A stretch of 64,000 bases of DNA from Altererythrobacter sp. H2 (GTDB taxonomy: Bacteria; Pseudomonadota; Alphaproteobacteria; Sphingomonadales; Sphingomonadaceae). The position numbers and the translations under genes are program-made. This document shows, piece by piece, positions 9,259-18,182 of the stretch. Within the stretch, counting starts at the first letter, position 1, and each line of letters starts with the position of its first letter. The stretch covers positions 2,356,001-2,420,000 of the forward strand of contig NZ_CP141285.1 of assembly GCF_035319885.1 (NCBI RefSeq). The letters are read 5' to 3'. The notes below the pieces were generated by a model, which made no database searches, was not told the origin of the DNA, and saw only the letters and a list, made by a program, of their open reading frames with translations.

Positions 9259-10638
9259 TTACCGCTGGCCGGGACGGCTCCGGCGGCGATCGGCCGGGCG
9301 GCGCTGTTCGCCCTGGCCGCCACCACCGGCGCCTTCGCGCCGGGGCTGACCCGGACGGGCCGGACGCTTGGCCTTGTTGGCAGCACCGCCCTCGCCCCGT
9401 TCACCACCGCCACGCGGCGTGACCCGGGGGCGGGCCATCTTCTGCTGCACTTCGCGCTTGGTCGGGCCAACGCCCTCGACCACGGCGCGGAAGTTGTCCG
9501 GCAAGGCCAGCCGTTCGAACTCGGCATCGGTCACCTTGCGGATGTCCTTGAGGTGGGCGCGTTCGTCCTCGGCGCAGAACGCGATCGCGATCCCGTCCTT
9601 GCCCGCACGCGCGGTCCGCCCGATCCGGTGGACATACTGTTCCGGCACATTGGGCAGTTCGTAGTTGATCACGTGGCTGACGCCGGGAATGTCGATCCCG
9701 CGCGCGGCCACGTCGGTTGCTACCAGCACCGGAACCCGGGCCGACTTGAACTCGGCCAGAGCGCGTTCACGCTGCGGCTGGCTCTTGTTGCCGTGGATGG
9801 CGTTGGCGGGAATGCCGATCTGGGCCAGCTTCTTCACCACGCGGTCCGCGCCGTGCTTGGTGCGGCTGAAAACCAGCACCCGCTCCAGCTTGCCCGGAAC
9901 CGGGTGGCGGCCCTGCAGGATCATTTCGAGCAGCGACTGCTTCTCGTCCTGCTGGACCATGAACAGGTACTGGTCGACCCGCTCGGCAGTGGTCGCCGCC
10001 GGGGTAACCGCGACCTGCGCCGGGTTGTTGAGGTAGTTCTTCGACAGGTCGCGGATGCTGGTCGGCATGGTCGCGCTGAACAGCAGGGTCTGGCGCTCCT
10101 TGGGCAGCATCGGCACGATCTTGCGCAGGGCGTGGATGAAGCCGAGGTCAAGCATCTGGTCCGCCTCGTCGAGGACGAGGATTTCAACGCCGCCGAGGCC
10201 GAAAGCCTTCTGGTCGATCAGGTCAAGCAGGCGGCCCGGGGTGGCGACAAGGATGTCGGTGCCGCGGTGCAGCTTGTTGCGATCCTTGCCGACGGACGTG
10301 CCGCCGACGATCGACTGGACCTTGAGCCCGCACAGCGCGCCGTAATCCTTGGCCGACTGGGCAATCTGCCCGGCCAGTTCGCGGGTCGGGGCCAGCACCA
10401 GCATGCGGCAGGACTTGAACGGGGTCTGCCGGTCGGCATCGCGCAGCCGGTCAATGCTGGGAAGCATGAAGGCGGCAGTCTTGCCGGTGCCGGTCTGGGC
10501 GATACCGAGCAGGTCGCGCCCTTCGAGAAGATAGGGGATCGCCTGTTCCTGGATCGGGGTCGGCGTGGTGTAGCCCTTCAGGTCAAGCGCCTGGAGGATG
10601 GGCTGCGACAGCCCGAGTTGTTCGAAAGTGGTGGTCAT
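9259..10638 (-). CDS. rhlE: DEAD-box ATP-dependent RNA helicase (RhlE type)
   Basis: Unwinds RNA duplexes, typically in cold adaptation, ribosome assembly and degradosome work. The 459-residue protein shows the full motif set: Q motif FEQLGLSQPIL...PTPIQ, Walker A AQTGTGKT, PTRELAGQ, TPGRLLDL, DEAD, SAT, ARGIDIPG and HRIGRTARAG. A basic Gly/Arg-rich disordered tail of about 70 residues (many RP, RR and GGG runs) follows the core and probably binds RNA. A 204-bp leader with a small hairpin at 10670-10687 precedes the gene. Confidence 0.9.
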   Translation of the reverse strand: MTTTFEQLGLSQPILQALDLKGYTTPTPIQEQAIPYLLEGRDLLGIAQTGTGKTAAFMLPSIDRLRDADRQTPFKSCRMLVLAPTRELAGQIAQSAKDYGALCGLKVQSIVGGTSVGKDRNKLHRGTDILVATPGRLLDLIDQKAFGLGGVEILVLDEADQMLDLGFIHALRKIVPMLPKERQTLLFSATMPTSIRDLSKNYLNNPAQVAVTPAATTAERVDQYLFMVQQDEKQSLLEMILQGRHPVPGKLERVLVFSRTKHGADRVVKKLAQIGIPANAIHGNKSQPQRERALAEFKSARVPVLVATDVAARGIDIPGVSHVINYELPNVPEQYVHRIGRTARAGKDGIAIAFCAEDERAHLKDIRKVTDAEFERLALPDNFRAVVEGVGPTKREVQQKMARPRVTPRGGGERGEGGAANKAKRPARPGQPRREGAGGGGQGEQRRPADRRRSRPGQR

Positions 10639-10669
10639 GGTTTACTCGCATTCAATGCGGCGCGCTGAC

Positions 10670-10687
10670 CGATTCCAGACGGAATCG
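10670..10687 (-). other. Hairpin in the leader of the RNA helicase gene
   Basis: A perfect 7-bp stem with a 4-nt loop (CGATTCC-AGAC-GGAATCG) sits about 30 bp upstream of the helicase start and is flanked by GCGCGC runs that could extend it. RNA helicase leaders often carry regulatory structure. Nothing else was seen in the 204-bp gap between this gene and the next. Confidence 0.35.
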
Positions 10688-10842
10688 TCGCGCGGCGCGG
10701 GTGTCAAAACGACCCGCGTGAAAAGGGAAGTCTCTTGGAAAACCGAAGTGCGGCCGGGGCGATGGATGTTTCAGATCATCGCCACTTCACGCTGGCTAGC
10801 GCGCTTCGTTGGAGCGGCATATGGCGAGGAACCTGCAGAAAG

Positions 10843-11649
10843 TCAATCGCCTTGCTGTTCCTTGCCCTGCCACTCGTCATTGCGGGGCGGCTCCATCGCG
10901 GCCAGCCGGCGCGAGGTGACCCCGGTCTGGATCACGAACAGCACGATCAGGATCGTGCCCACCACGCCGGTAAAGACGTCGAACCCTGAAATGGCCCCGA
11001 ACCACCCTTCGCCCTCGTGTCCGAACCACATCATCGCCAGGGTCAGCGCGATCAGCAGGAAGCGCAGCTCGGTCGGCCCGGCGTTGAGGTAGGACAGCTT
11101 CAGCTCTCCCAGCACCCGCACCGACAGGAAGGCGTGGATCGACAGCAGCAGGTACCCCGCCAGCGCCACCAGGGCCACTTCCAGCGTGACATAGGGGCTC
11201 AGCCCGATCCCGGCCACGACCAGCGTGGTGGCGAGGCCATCGCAGCTATGATCGAGGAAATAGCCATAACGCGGCCGCTCGATCTTGCGGAAGCGGGCCA
11301 GGCTGCCGTCGGTGCTGTCACCAAACCACTGCACCGCGTAACCGGCAATCGAGAGCCAGAGCCACTCTTCGGCCAGGTTGCTGGCAAGATAGCCGCCGAA
11401 CACCATGAACGCGCCCGCCATGCCGATGAAAGTCAGCAGGTCAGGCGAAATCCAGCGCGGCATCCGCGCGCAGATCCAGTTGAGCAGGCGCCGCTCGGAC
11501 CGGGCCAGCAGGTTCTCCTGGATACGGTCAATCGGCGTGGAAGAAGTCGGGGCCTTGGGGGCTGCCAATGAAACTACCTTTGCAACTCGCGGCGCTATGC
11601 ATGGCGCCTGTAGTCGCAATTCCGTAACCGTGTTGCGGTTCCGCGACAA
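10843..11649 (-). CDS. CDP-alcohol phosphatidyltransferase family membrane protein
   Basis: A 268-residue integral membrane enzyme that transfers a phosphatidyl group from CDP-diacylglycerol to an alcohol, or a related reaction. The catalytic signature D-x2-D-G-x2-A-R-x(n)-G-x3-D-x3-D is complete: DSTDGSLAR followed by GYFLDHSCD, around residues 110-138. About six hydrophobic segments follow the family layout. The soluble N-terminal 45 residues are of uncertain length, since the first ATG was used and a later start is possible. The acceptor alcohol cannot be told from sequence. No lipid gene adjoins it. Confidence 0.8.
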   Translation of the reverse strand: MSRNRNTVTELRLQAPCIAPRVAKVVSLAAPKAPTSSTPIDRIQENLLARSERRLLNWICARMPRWISPDLLTFIGMAGAFMVFGGYLASNLAEEWLWLSIAGYAVQWFGDSTDGSLARFRKIERPRYGYFLDHSCDGLATTLVVAGIGLSPYVTLEVALVALAGYLLLSIHAFLSVRVLGELKLSYLNAGPTELRFLLIALTLAMMWFGHEGEGWFGAISGFDVFTGVVGTILIVLFVIQTGVTSRRLAAMEPPRNDEWQGKEQQGD

Positions 11650-11673
11650 GCAAACCCTCGCCGCGCCGCGCCC

Positions 11674-12498
11674 TCAGGAGGCGGGAACCTCAGGCGGCAC
11701 CACCAGCATGTCGATCGGCACCCATTCGAGCAGATCGGAGGCAATGCTGCCAAGCGTGGCACGCCTCCAGCCGCCCTTGCCGTGGGTGCCTGCGACCAGC
11801 AGGTCCGGCTGGACCTGCTCCATCGCGGTGCGGATGCCCTTGGCCACCCCGCCGTAGCACAGGCGCCACTGCACCCGCTCGCCCAGCCCGGCCAGCTCCG
11901 GGCGGGCGAGGAACCGGCGCATCTCGTCGCTCACATCCGCTTCGACCTGTTCCTTGACATGGCCGGCCTTCTGGAACCCCTCGAACGGGACATGGAAAGC
12001 GTGGACCAGGTGCAGTTCGGCATCGGGAAACATCTCCGCCGCCACCGCCAGAGCATGGGCCGAGAAATCCGAGAAGTCCGTGGTCACGAGGATCTTCGCA
12101 TAAGCGCGGTGCGGGCGCTGCTTGACCACCAGCACCGGTCGATGGCCGCGGGTGATGATGTGGTCCACCGCTGTGCCGGAGAAGTAGTCTCCGATGCCGT
12201 TGAACCGGGCAACCCCGCACACGATCAGCGCAGCGTCGAGCGTGTCCGCAGTCTTGGCGATGACCTCAGGCGCCGGGCCGACCGGCATCCGGATTTCCAC
12301 ATCGGCCGCAGGATCGGGCAGCGCGGCCCGGCCAAGGGCGACCAGCTGTTCCGCCGTCTCGTCGTTGATTGCGGGCGAGCGGGCATGGACCAGGCTCACG
12401 GTCCGCCCCATGGCAGCGCCCAACTGGAGCGCGCGGTCAACCGCGCGGTCATTCCGCGGGCTGAGGTCGGTAGCGACGATAATCGGGCGTTCGGACAT
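11674..12498 (-). CDS. Tandem universal stress protein (two UspA domains)
   Basis: A 274-residue protein made of two Usp domains, about 1-130 and 133-270. The second has the ATP-binding G-x2-G-x9-G-S motif (GTHGKGGWRRATLGS) and the usual TDFSDFSAHAL start. The first begins VATDLSPRNDRAV but its glycine motif is degenerate (CGVARFNG...SGT), so only the C-terminal domain is predicted to bind ATP. Fused Usp proteins of this kind are common stress proteins of unknown target. The gene lies 24 bp downstream of the CDP-alcohol transferase start, and the short gap (12499-12613) before pgi shows no clear signal. Confidence 0.88.
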   Translation of the reverse strand: MSERPIIVATDLSPRNDRAVDRALQLGAAMGRTVSLVHARSPAINDETAEQLVALGRAALPDPAADVEIRMPVGPAPEVIAKTADTLDAALIVCGVARFNGIGDYFSGTAVDHIITRGHRPVLVVKQRPHRAYAKILVTTDFSDFSAHALAVAAEMFPDAELHLVHAFHVPFEGFQKAGHVKEQVEADVSDEMRRFLARPELAGLGERVQWRLCYGGVAKGIRTAMEQVQPDLLVAGTHGKGGWRRATLGSIASDLLEWVPIDMLVVPPEVPAS

Positions 12499-12613
12499 CG
12501 GGTTTTCTCCTTGATGTTCTTTCGCCCTCCCCGAAAGTTACGATGCCCAAACAGGTTTGGAGCCGCAAGCAAAACCGGCCTTCAACGCCCGGATTTCGAC
12601 CTCATCGGCTGGA

Positions 12614-14167
12614 TCAGGACAACCCCGCCGCTGCCAGCAAGGCCTGCGTGCTTGGATCGAACTCGCCGCCGCCCGCCTCGATGTCGTTCGCCATCTTCTT
12701 GCCGAGTTCCACCCCGAACTGGTCGAACGGGTTGATGCCCATCAGCACCGCGTTGGCGAAGGTGCGATGCTCGTGGAAGGCGATCAGCGCGCCGAGCGTG
12801 GCGGCATCGATATCGTCGCACAGGATGGTGGCGCTGGGGCGGTCACCGGGGAAGGCGCGCGCGGGGTCCCCAAGTCGATTGGCGCCATCCGCCGCCATGT
12901 TGCCGCCCGCCATCAGCGCAGCCCCTTGCGCAAAACAGTTGGTCAGCAGGATCGCATGGTGCGCCGGGTCCAGCGTGTCCCCGGGCGCGATCGAGGCGAT
13001 GAAATCGACCGGCACCAGATGCGTGCCCTGGTGGAGCAGCTGGAACACCGCGTGCTGGCCGTCAGTCCCCACCCCGCCCCAGGTGATCGGTGCGGTCGGC
13101 CCTTCCACCGGGGCACCTTCTGCCGTCACGCGCTTGCCGTTGCTCTCCATCTCGAGCTGCTGGAGATAGAACGGCAGCAGTCCCAGCCGCTCGTCATAGG
13201 CGAACACCGCGCGCGTCTGACAGCCGCGCACGCGGGTGTAGTACTGGTCAGCAAAGGCGGCGCGCAGGGCCAGGTTGGCGCGGCCGTCGTTATCGCGGAA
13301 ATGCAGGTCCATCGCCTGCGCGCCTGCCAGCATGGCTTCGAACTCGTCCCATCCCGCTGCCAGTGCCACGGGGAAGCCGATGCTCGACCAGAGAGAGTAA
13401 CGCCCGCCCACGCTTTCCGGGAACGGCAGGACGCGGGTCTCGTCCACACCCCATTCGACCGCCTTTTCGGGGCTGGCGGTGAGTGCGATGACCCGGCCGT
13501 AAGGATCAGCCACGCCATTCTCGCCGAGCCACTTGAGCGCGCTGAGCGCGTTGGTCATGGTCTCTATGGTGGTGAAGGTCTTGCTCGCCACGGCGACCAG
13601 CGTCGTCGCCGGATCGCAGGCGGCGAAGGCCTGCTCCAGCGCGAGGCCGTCGATGTTGGAAACGACATGGCAATCGACCAGCGCCAGGTCACGGGTCAGG
13701 GCGTCGATCGCCAGCTTGGGGCCCAGTGCGCTGCCGCCGATGCCGATGTGGATCAGGTGGCGCACTTCGCCCAGCGCGCCTTCATGGATCGCCTCGACCA
13801 GGATCCGCATCCGGGCGTGGAGCGCCGCGGCTTCCTCCACACTGGCATCCGCGCCCACGCCGCGCTGCGCGGTGTGCTCAGCCGCACGGCCTTCCGTCAC
13901 GTTGATCCGGGCACCGGAAAGCAGCTGGCCCCGATTGCCTGCAAAATCGCACGCATCGGCCAGCCCTTCGAAAGCGGCGAGCAGATCTTCGTCAAGATGG
14001 GTCTTGGACCAGTCAAACAGGACACCGCCCGCCGTCTCCCCCTCACCCCAGGACAGGCGCGATGCGAGCGTGCCCACCCGGCTGGCATCAGCAGCAAACA
14101 GTTCCGCCAGCGTCCTGCGGGGCAGCCCCGAGATGCGGCTCCATGCGGCGGGGACAGCGTCGACCAT
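12614..14167 (-). CDS. pgi: Glucose-6-phosphate isomerase
   Basis: Interconverts glucose-6-phosphate and fructose-6-phosphate in the cytoplasm. The 517-residue product has both PGI signatures: GGRYSLWSSIGFPVAL (about residues 255-270) and, near the C-terminus, NPFDQFGVELGKKMA, plus the sugar-phosphate loop IGIGGSALGPK near 145. Length is somewhat shorter than the E. coli enzyme (549) but normal for alphaproteobacteria. Glucose from the proposed sulfoquinovose pathway at 39-52 kb could enter metabolism through this enzyme or the Entner-Doudoroff route. Confidence 0.95.
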   Translation of the reverse strand: MVDAVPAAWSRISGLPRRTLAELFAADASRVGTLASRLSWGEGETAGGVLFDWSKTHLDEDLLAAFEGLADACDFAGNRGQLLSGARINVTEGRAAEHTAQRGVGADASVEEAAALHARMRILVEAIHEGALGEVRHLIHIGIGGSALGPKLAIDALTRDLALVDCHVVSNIDGLALEQAFAACDPATTLVAVASKTFTTIETMTNALSALKWLGENGVADPYGRVIALTASPEKAVEWGVDETRVLPFPESVGGRYSLWSSIGFPVALAAGWDEFEAMLAGAQAMDLHFRDNDGRANLALRAAFADQYYTRVRGCQTRAVFAYDERLGLLPFYLQQLEMESNGKRVTAEGAPVEGPTAPITWGGVGTDGQHAVFQLLHQGTHLVPVDFIASIAPGDTLDPAHHAILLTNCFAQGAALMAGGNMAADGANRLGDPARAFPGDRPSATILCDDIDAATLGALIAFHEHRTFANAVLMGINPFDQFGVELGKKMANDIEAGGGEFDPSTQALLAAAGLS

Positions 14168-14292
14168 GCGAAAATCCTTTTCCGATTGCGGGCCATGGGA
14201 CTAGGGACTTGGCCCATGCATTTGAAGCCCCTCATCGCGCCCGCCATGCCTGAATTGGTATGCCTGCCTCTTGGCCACGGCAGATGCCCCGC

Positions 14293-15147
14293 ATGACCGA
14301 CCCGACCGAAGCCGCACCCGCCGCCGAGCCGGAAGAGAAGGAATCGCTCGCCAGTTTCATCTGGTTCGTGGTCAAGCTGGCGATCCTGGCGCTCGCCTTT
14401 CGCAGTTTCCTGTTCTCGCCCTTCTCGATCCCGAGCGAGTCCATGCTGCCCCGGCTGATGATCGGGGACTATTTCGTCGCCGCCAAATGGCCCTACGGCT
14501 ATTCGCGTTACTCGCTACCGCTAAACGCACCCCTGATCCCCGGGCAGGTGTTCGCCGGGCTGCCCGAGCGCGGCGACGTGGCCGTGTTCAAACATCCGGT
14601 CGACAAGGTCGATTACATCAAGCGGGTCATGGCCTTGCCTGGCGACACGGTGGAAATGCGCGGCGGCGTGTTCGTGCTCAATGGCGAGCCGGTGACCAAG
14701 GAACCGATTGCCGATTTCGTCCAGCCGGTGGACCAGCACCTGCTCAACGCCGCGGCGCTGTCCGGGCGGCCCTCGCCCTGTTCCTGGGGCGGACTGGAGG
14801 AGCAACGCAGCGATGGCCAGCGCCAGTGCCGCTACATGCGCTTCCGCGAAACGCTGCCCTCGGGCGTGTCCTACGAAGTGCTCGATTTCGGCGAGTCCGG
14901 GGCCGATACCTGGGGCCCCAAGATCGTGCCCGAGGGCCATGTCTTCATGATGGGCGACAACCGCGACAATTCGCAGGACAGCCGCTTTCCGGCCCGCAGC
15001 GGCGGTGGGGTTGGCTGGGTGCCGACCGATCATCTGGTGGCGCGGGCCAGCGTGATGGTGTGGTCCACCGATGGCAGCGCCGAATGGATCAAGCCGTGGA
15101 CCTGGTTCACCGCCGCCCGGTGGGAGCGGATCGGAGACGGGGTATGA
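14293..15147 (+). CDS. lepB: Signal peptidase I
   Basis: Cleaves signal peptides of Sec/Tat substrates on the periplasmic side of the inner membrane. The 284-residue protein has one N-terminal membrane helix (about residues 21-42), followed at once by the catalytic Ser in IPSESMLP (Ser about 50). The catalytic Lys is in DYIKRVMALPGD, and the C-terminal family box is MGDNRDNSQDSR. The start MTDPTEAAP was chosen because the acidic N-terminus and helix follow directly; another ATG nine bases upstream is possible. Its stop overlaps rnc (ATGA), giving the classic lepB-rnc-era operon. Confidence 0.95.
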   Translation: MTDPTEAAPAAEPEEKESLASFIWFVVKLAILALAFRSFLFSPFSIPSESMLPRLMIGDYFVAAKWPYGYSRYSLPLNAPLIPGQVFAGLPERGDVAVFKHPVDKVDYIKRVMALPGDTVEMRGGVFVLNGEPVTKEPIADFVQPVDQHLLNAAALSGRPSPCSWGGLEEQRSDGQRQCRYMRFRETLPSGVSYEVLDFGESGADTWGPKIVPEGHVFMMGDNRDNSQDSRFPARSGGGVGWVPTDHLVARASVMVWSTDGSAEWIKPWTWFTAARWERIGDGV

Positions 15148-15815
15148 CCGGGCTTCCCGAACCTACCCGCCAGTGGCTCGCCGACCACGGCTTCTCAGTT
15201 CAGGACGAGCACCTCTGGCGCGAGGCGCTGACCCACGGCAGCACCGGCCACGCGCGCGATTATGACCGGCTCGAATTCCTCGGTGACCGGGTTCTGGGCC
15301 TGGCCATTGCCGACTGGCTCTACAGCGCTGGCGACGACGATGAAGGCAAGCTGGCGCAGCGGCTCAACGCGCTGGTCAGCAAGGGCGCCTGCGCCAAGGT
15401 TGCCCGGGTGATGGGCCTCCCCGACCACGTGCTGCTGGGCAAACAGGCCCGCGACGACGGCGCGGCGCAGAGCGACAATATTCTGGGGGACGTGATGGAG
15501 GCGCTGCTCGGCGCGGAATTCATCGAAGCCGGTTTTGACAGCGCGCGCGCTATCGTGCGCCGCCACTGGCACGACGATGTGCAGGGCAAGGCAGGCCATT
15601 CCAAGCACCCCAAGAGCGCGCTGCAGGAATGGGCCGCCGGAAACCAGCGCCGCCCGCCGGAATACCAGCTGGTCGACCGGTCCGGCCCGGATCACAAGGC
15701 GCGCTTCACGGTCCGCGTCTCGGTCCACAACGTGGGCCAGGCTGATGCGACGGCCGGAAGCAAGCAGGAAGCGGAAACCGCGGCAGCGCGGCTATTCATG
15801 GAGCGGTACGGATGA
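15144..15815 (+). CDS. rnc: Ribonuclease III
   Basis: Cleaves double-stranded RNA in rRNA and mRNA processing. The 223-residue protein has the RNase III signature RLEFLGDRVLGLAIADWL (about residues 33-50) and the second acidic cluster GDVMEALLGAEFIEAG. A C-terminal dsRBD runs from HPKSALQEWAAG to GSKQEAETAAARLF. The ATG at 15144 overlaps the lepB stop, and its own stop overlaps era by ATGA. The long open frame upstream is antisense-like shadow of lepB. Confidence 0.95.
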   Translation: MTGLPEPTRQWLADHGFSVQDEHLWREALTHGSTGHARDYDRLEFLGDRVLGLAIADWLYSAGDDDEGKLAQRLNALVSKGACAKVARVMGLPDHVLLGKQARDDGAAQSDNILGDVMEALLGAEFIEAGFDSARAIVRRHWHDDVQGKAGHSKHPKSALQEWAAGNQRRPPEYQLVDRSGPDHKARFTVRVSVHNVGQADATAGSKQEAETAAARLFMERYG

Positions 15816-16714
15816 GCGACAAGCAACCCCATTGCGGCCTGGTCGCCGTGATCGGCGCCCCCAATGCGGGCAAGAGCACTCTGGTCAACGCGCTGGTCGG
15901 GCAGAAGGTGGCCATCACCAGCGCAAAGGCGCAGACCACCCGCGCCCGAATGCTGGGCATTGCCCTGCACGACAATGTCCAGATGATCCTGGTCGATACC
16001 CCCGGCATCTTCGCGCCCAAGCGGCGGCTGGACCGGGCCATGGTCAGTGCCGCGTGGGAAGGGGCGGAAGCGGCCGACGCGGTCCTGCTGATGGTCGATC
16101 CGATCAAACAGCGCCGGCACGAACTGGAGCCGCTGCTGGAGGCCCTCGCGAGCCGGCCGGAACGCAAGATTCTGGTGCTCAACAAGGTGGATATCGCCAA
16201 AAAGGAGCCGCTCCTGGCGCTGGCCGAGGAACTGGCGGCAAAGGTCGATTTTACCGAGATCTTCTTCATCTCCGCCCTGACCGGAGACGGCGTGCCCGAG
16301 CTTAAGAACCACCTCGCCGCTCTGATGCCGGAAGGCACCTGGCACTATCCCGAGGACCAGGTCTCGGACGCCAGCGAGCGCCTGCTCGCGACCGAAGTGA
16401 CCCGCGAACAGCTTTACCAGCAACTGCACGAGGAGCTGCCCTATGACAGCGCCGTGCGGCCCGAGAAATACATCCAGCGCAAGGACGGCAGCGTCGAGAT
16501 CCACCAGCAGATCGTGGTCATGCGCGACAACCAGCGCGCGATCGTACTGGGCAAGGGCGGCAGCCGGATCAAGGCTATCGGCGAGGCCGCACGCAAGGAA
16601 CTTTCCGAAATGCTGGGCGTGAAGGTCCACCTGTTCCTGCACGTCAAGACCGACGAACGCTGGAGCGAGGACAAGGAACTGTTCGAGGAAATCGGGCTGG
16701 ACTGGGTTCGGTGA
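15812..16714 (+). CDS. era: GTPase Era (30S ribosome maturation)
   Basis: Essential GTPase that binds 16S rRNA during 30S assembly. In the 300-residue sequence the G motifs are GAPNAGKST (G1, about residue 14), TTRARMLG (G2), DTPGIF (G3) and NKVD (G4). The C-terminal KH domain carries IVLGKGGSRIKAIG. The ATGA overlap with rnc completes the lepB-rnc-era operon. The next gene starts 28 bp further on and may be read from the same transcript. Confidence 0.96.
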   Translation: MSDKQPHCGLVAVIGAPNAGKSTLVNALVGQKVAITSAKAQTTRARMLGIALHDNVQMILVDTPGIFAPKRRLDRAMVSAAWEGAEAADAVLLMVDPIKQRRHELEPLLEALASRPERKILVLNKVDIAKKEPLLALAEELAAKVDFTEIFFISALTGDGVPELKNHLAALMPEGTWHYPEDQVSDASERLLATEVTREQLYQQLHEELPYDSAVRPEKYIQRKDGSVEIHQQIVVMRDNQRAIVLGKGGSRIKAIGEAARKELSEMLGVKVHLFLHVKTDERWSEDKELFEEIGLDWVR

Positions 16715-16742
16715 GAGCCGCGCGGCCCGATTTGCTGCCCCC

Positions 16743-17996
16743 GTGGACCTGACCGCTTACGGGCTGGGCCTGGGCGCTGCGCTGGCCAGCGGCCTGCTGA
16801 TCGGGATCGAGCGGGGATGGACCCTGCGCGAAGCACAGGCGGGTTCCCGGGTTGCCGGCATCCGCACCTTCAGCCTGTTTGGCCTGCTTGCCGGAATCGC
16901 CGGCGTGGTGGGGCAGAGCGGCTATCCCGTTCCGGCTTACCTGATGCTCGGCGGAACAGTGGCGATCGTGGTGATCGGCTACTGGCGCTCGACCATGGCC
17001 GACCGCAAGCCCGATGCCACTTCGTCCGTCGCGGCGATGGTGACGCTGGCGCTGGGCTTCCTCGCCACGAGCGGACAGCCGGCGCTGGCCATCGCGCTGG
17101 CCGCCGTGGTGACCCTGCTGCTCGCCATGCGGAGCCAGACCCACGGCCTGATCGACCGGCTGGACGAAGCCGATATCAAGGCGCTGGCCCGCTATGCGGT
17201 GATCGCGCTGGCGATCTACCCATTCCTGCCGGAAGGGCGCTACGGGCCCTATGACGCGTGGGAGCCGCGCACCCTGTGGCTGGTGGTGGTGCTGGTCACC
17301 GGGTTTTCCTTCCTCGGCTACATTGCCAACCGCCTGTTCGGGGCGCGGCGCGGGACCATCGCCACGGCGGTAATCGGGGGCCTCTACAGCTCCACGGCGG
17401 TAACCCAGTCGCTTTCGCAACGGCTTGGCGCGGGCGAGGGAAGCGCAGCCGAGAACGCAGGGATCGCGCTGGCAACAGCAGTCATGTACCTGCGGGTGCT
17501 GGTGCTGGTGGGCGTGCTGGCGGAGCGGCTGTTCCTGCCATTCGCATTGCTGCTCATGCCGGCCGTGCTGACCGGGCTCGCGGCCAGTTACCTGATTTTC
17601 CGCCGCGCACCTGCCACCACCGGACCTTCCCCGCCAGGCAATCCGATTGCCCTGCTCCCTGCCCTCAGCTTCGCTGCTTTCGTCGCCGTGGCAGCAGTGG
17701 CTGCGCGCTGGGCCGAGGGGCAGTTCGGCGAGCAGGGCATCGCCGTGCTGCTGCTGGTGATGGGGGTGATGGACGTCGACGCGGCGATCGTCACCGCCGG
17801 GGGCCTGGGGCCGGACACGATCTCCGCCGGGCTGGCGGCGCTCGCCATAGCGGGCACGATCCTGGCCAATATGTCGGTCAAGCTGGGCGTGACGCTGGCC
17901 TATGGCCGCAGCCATGCCCGCCCTGCCGCACTGGCACTGGCGGCAAGCATGGTGGTGCTGCTGGCTTCCATCGCTTTGGGCGCGGTGCGCCTGTAG
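16743..17996 (+). CDS. MgtC/SapB-like N-domain plus DUF4010 membrane protein
   Basis: A 417-residue multi-pass membrane protein with roughly a dozen hydrophobic segments. The first 130 residues resemble the MgtC/SapB domain (LASGLLIGIERGW, then VAGIRTFSLFGLLAG). The rest matches the DUF4010 region (GGLYSSTAVTQSLSQR near residue 215, and VMGVMDVDAAIVT near 335). The start is a GTG at 16743, directly at the beginning of the first helix. The family is widespread but of unknown function, possibly transport. It ends 3 bp before the convergent small HTH-like gene. Confidence 0.75.
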   Translation: MDLTAYGLGLGAALASGLLIGIERGWTLREAQAGSRVAGIRTFSLFGLLAGIAGVVGQSGYPVPAYLMLGGTVAIVVIGYWRSTMADRKPDATSSVAAMVTLALGFLATSGQPALAIALAAVVTLLLAMRSQTHGLIDRLDEADIKALARYAVIALAIYPFLPEGRYGPYDAWEPRTLWLVVVLVTGFSFLGYIANRLFGARRGTIATAVIGGLYSSTAVTQSLSQRLGAGEGSAAENAGIALATAVMYLRVLVLVGVLAERLFLPFALLLMPAVLTGLAASYLIFRRAPATTGPSPPGNPIALLPALSFAAFVAVAAVAARWAEGQFGEQGIAVLLLVMGVMDVDAAIVTAGGLGPDTISAGLAALAIAGTILANMSVKLGVTLAYGRSHARPAALALAASMVVLLASIALGAVRL

Positions 17997-17999
17997 CCC

Positions 18000-18182
18000 C
18001 TACCGCTTCTTGAGGATCTCGATCCCGTTCTTCTTGGCGAAATCCTTGGTCGATTCCTCGCTCCGGTTCAGCGCCTTGGCAATCTCGCGCAGGCCCTTGC
18101 CCTTGGCGGCAAGAGTGCGCAGCTGACCCGCTTCGTCCGATTTCCACGGTTGCTTGTGGCGCTCGAAGTTCTCCTTGCCCAT
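18000..18182 (-). CDS. Small HTH-like protein coupled to topA
   Basis: A 60-residue basic protein (MGKENFERHKQPW...) containing a predicted helix-turn-helix: LRTLAAKGKGLREIAKALNR followed by a second helix. Its ATG overlaps the topA stop by one base (TGATG), so it is almost certainly translated with topA. Proteins of this shape resemble small DNA-binding or SANT/HTH-like factors. The target is unknown. High Lys content and the topA context would fit a nucleoid or DNA-topology accessory protein, but that is inference. Confidence 0.65.
   Translation of the reverse strand: MGKENFERHKQPWKSDEAGQLRTLAAKGKGLREIAKALNRSEESTKDFAKKNGIEILKKR

Noticed and set aside
12557-14296. A 579-codon plus-strand frame opposite pgi.
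   Set aside because: Shadow of pgi; the sense gene has full PGI signatures.
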